Below, piece after piece: positions 23,464 to 23,648 of a stretch of 23,648 bases of DNA. The position numbers were made by a program, and so were the translations under genes. Origin of the DNA: a virus; the IMG/VR virus record IMGVR_UViG_3300010368_000114, positions 1-23,648 of that record, one strand, 5' to 3'. Every line of letters begins with the position of its first letter. Within the stretch, counting starts at the first letter, position 1. The notes under the pieces were generated by a model that did no database searches, had not been told where the DNA came from, and worked only from the letters and a program-made list of their open reading frames with translations.

Positions 23464-23648
23464 TTTGCTCGGTCCCCTTTTTGATCATACATGCTCCATG
23501 GTAGGTCAGTTGGCAACAAATCACATCCACCCACATCGCGTTTCTCCAGCTCTGCGACTTCGCCTGGATGGTTTGCCAACTGTAGTCCTTCGAGGTGTTC
23601 ATCCACGAGAAAGCTGGCCTCCTTCTTAGTGATGGTGGCCCACCCGAA
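23433..23648 (-). CDS. unknown protein, C-terminal 71 residues only
   Basis: Reading the - strand from the very end of the window, one frame is open from base 23648 to a TAG at 23435-23433 and has a protein-like composition: ITKKEASFLVDEHLEGLQLA, then a short PTDLPWSMYDQKGDRAKW stretch. The start lies outside the window, and the 3' end overlaps the nuclease gene by 16 or 31 bases, depending on which nuclease start is used. A second frame is also open to 23457 but is rich in Trp, Cys and Ser and looks less like a real protein. No family is recognised. Given its place it is probably a replication or recombination accessory gene. Confidence 0.55.
   Translation of the reverse strand, partial: FGWATITKKEASFLVDEHLEGLQLANHPGEVAELEKRDVGGCDLLPTDLPWSMYDQKGDRAKWLSLICVDV

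Noticed and set aside
23457-23648. second open frame on the - strand at the window end
   Set aside because: It is open but rich in Trp, Cys and Ser; the neighbouring frame ending at 23433 has a more natural composition.

Overview
The window is a piece of a tailed double-stranded DNA bacteriophage (or prophage) genome, and the long-tailed siphovirus type is the best fit. From base 1 to 20400 all genes run on the + strand and form one tightly packed late tail operon. From 20401 to 23648 all genes run on the - strand and belong to replication and regulation. The two blocks converge with no base between their stop codons. No rRNA, tRNA, CRISPR array, insertion sequence or transposase was seen. 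Capsid, terminase, portal and lysis genes are not in the window.

The host is probably a Gram-negative bacterium. The tail-tip block has the gene order of the alphaproteobacterial gene transfer agent (GTA): tape measure, DUF2460, DUF2163 hub, NlpC/P60 peptidase, gp15-like tip protein, then DUF2793. Clear Shine-Dalgarno sites (AGGAGG, GGAGGG, AAGGAG) argue against a host such as many Bacteroidota that rarely use them. Taxonomy cannot be fixed further from this sequence alone.

Layout. 1-675: 3' part of a LamG/concanavalin-like gene. 676-817: the only long gene-free gap, with a perfect 17-nt inverted repeat. 818-6276: tail tube, tail assembly chaperone with a complete -1 ribosomal frameshift signal, HK97-gp10-like protein, tape measure. 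6276-14124: GTA-like tip module, with an extra glycine-rich adhesin-like gene inserted between the DUF2460 and DUF2163 genes. 14124-20400: three coupled genes (a 1515-residue repetitive fibre, a DUF2341+LamG protein, and a 182-residue unknown), each starting with an apparent Sec signal peptide. 20401-23648 (- strand): PrimPol-type primase/SF3 helicase, a small protein with two helix-turn-helix-like halves, a PD-(D/E)XK nuclease, and the end of an unknown gene.

How the genes work together: the chaperones and tape measure guide polymerisation of the tube. The DUF2460, DUF2163, NlpC/P60 and gp15-like proteins would build the hub that penetrates the envelope and trims peptidoglycan. The glycine-rich protein, the repetitive fibre and the LamG proteins are candidate receptor-binding parts. 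The most unusual points are the run of three signal-peptide proteins at the end of the tail operon, the three-part frameshift signal, a small beta domain shared across the junction of two neighbouring tail genes, and a Trp-rich insert in the gp15-like protein where a TIM barrel would be expected.
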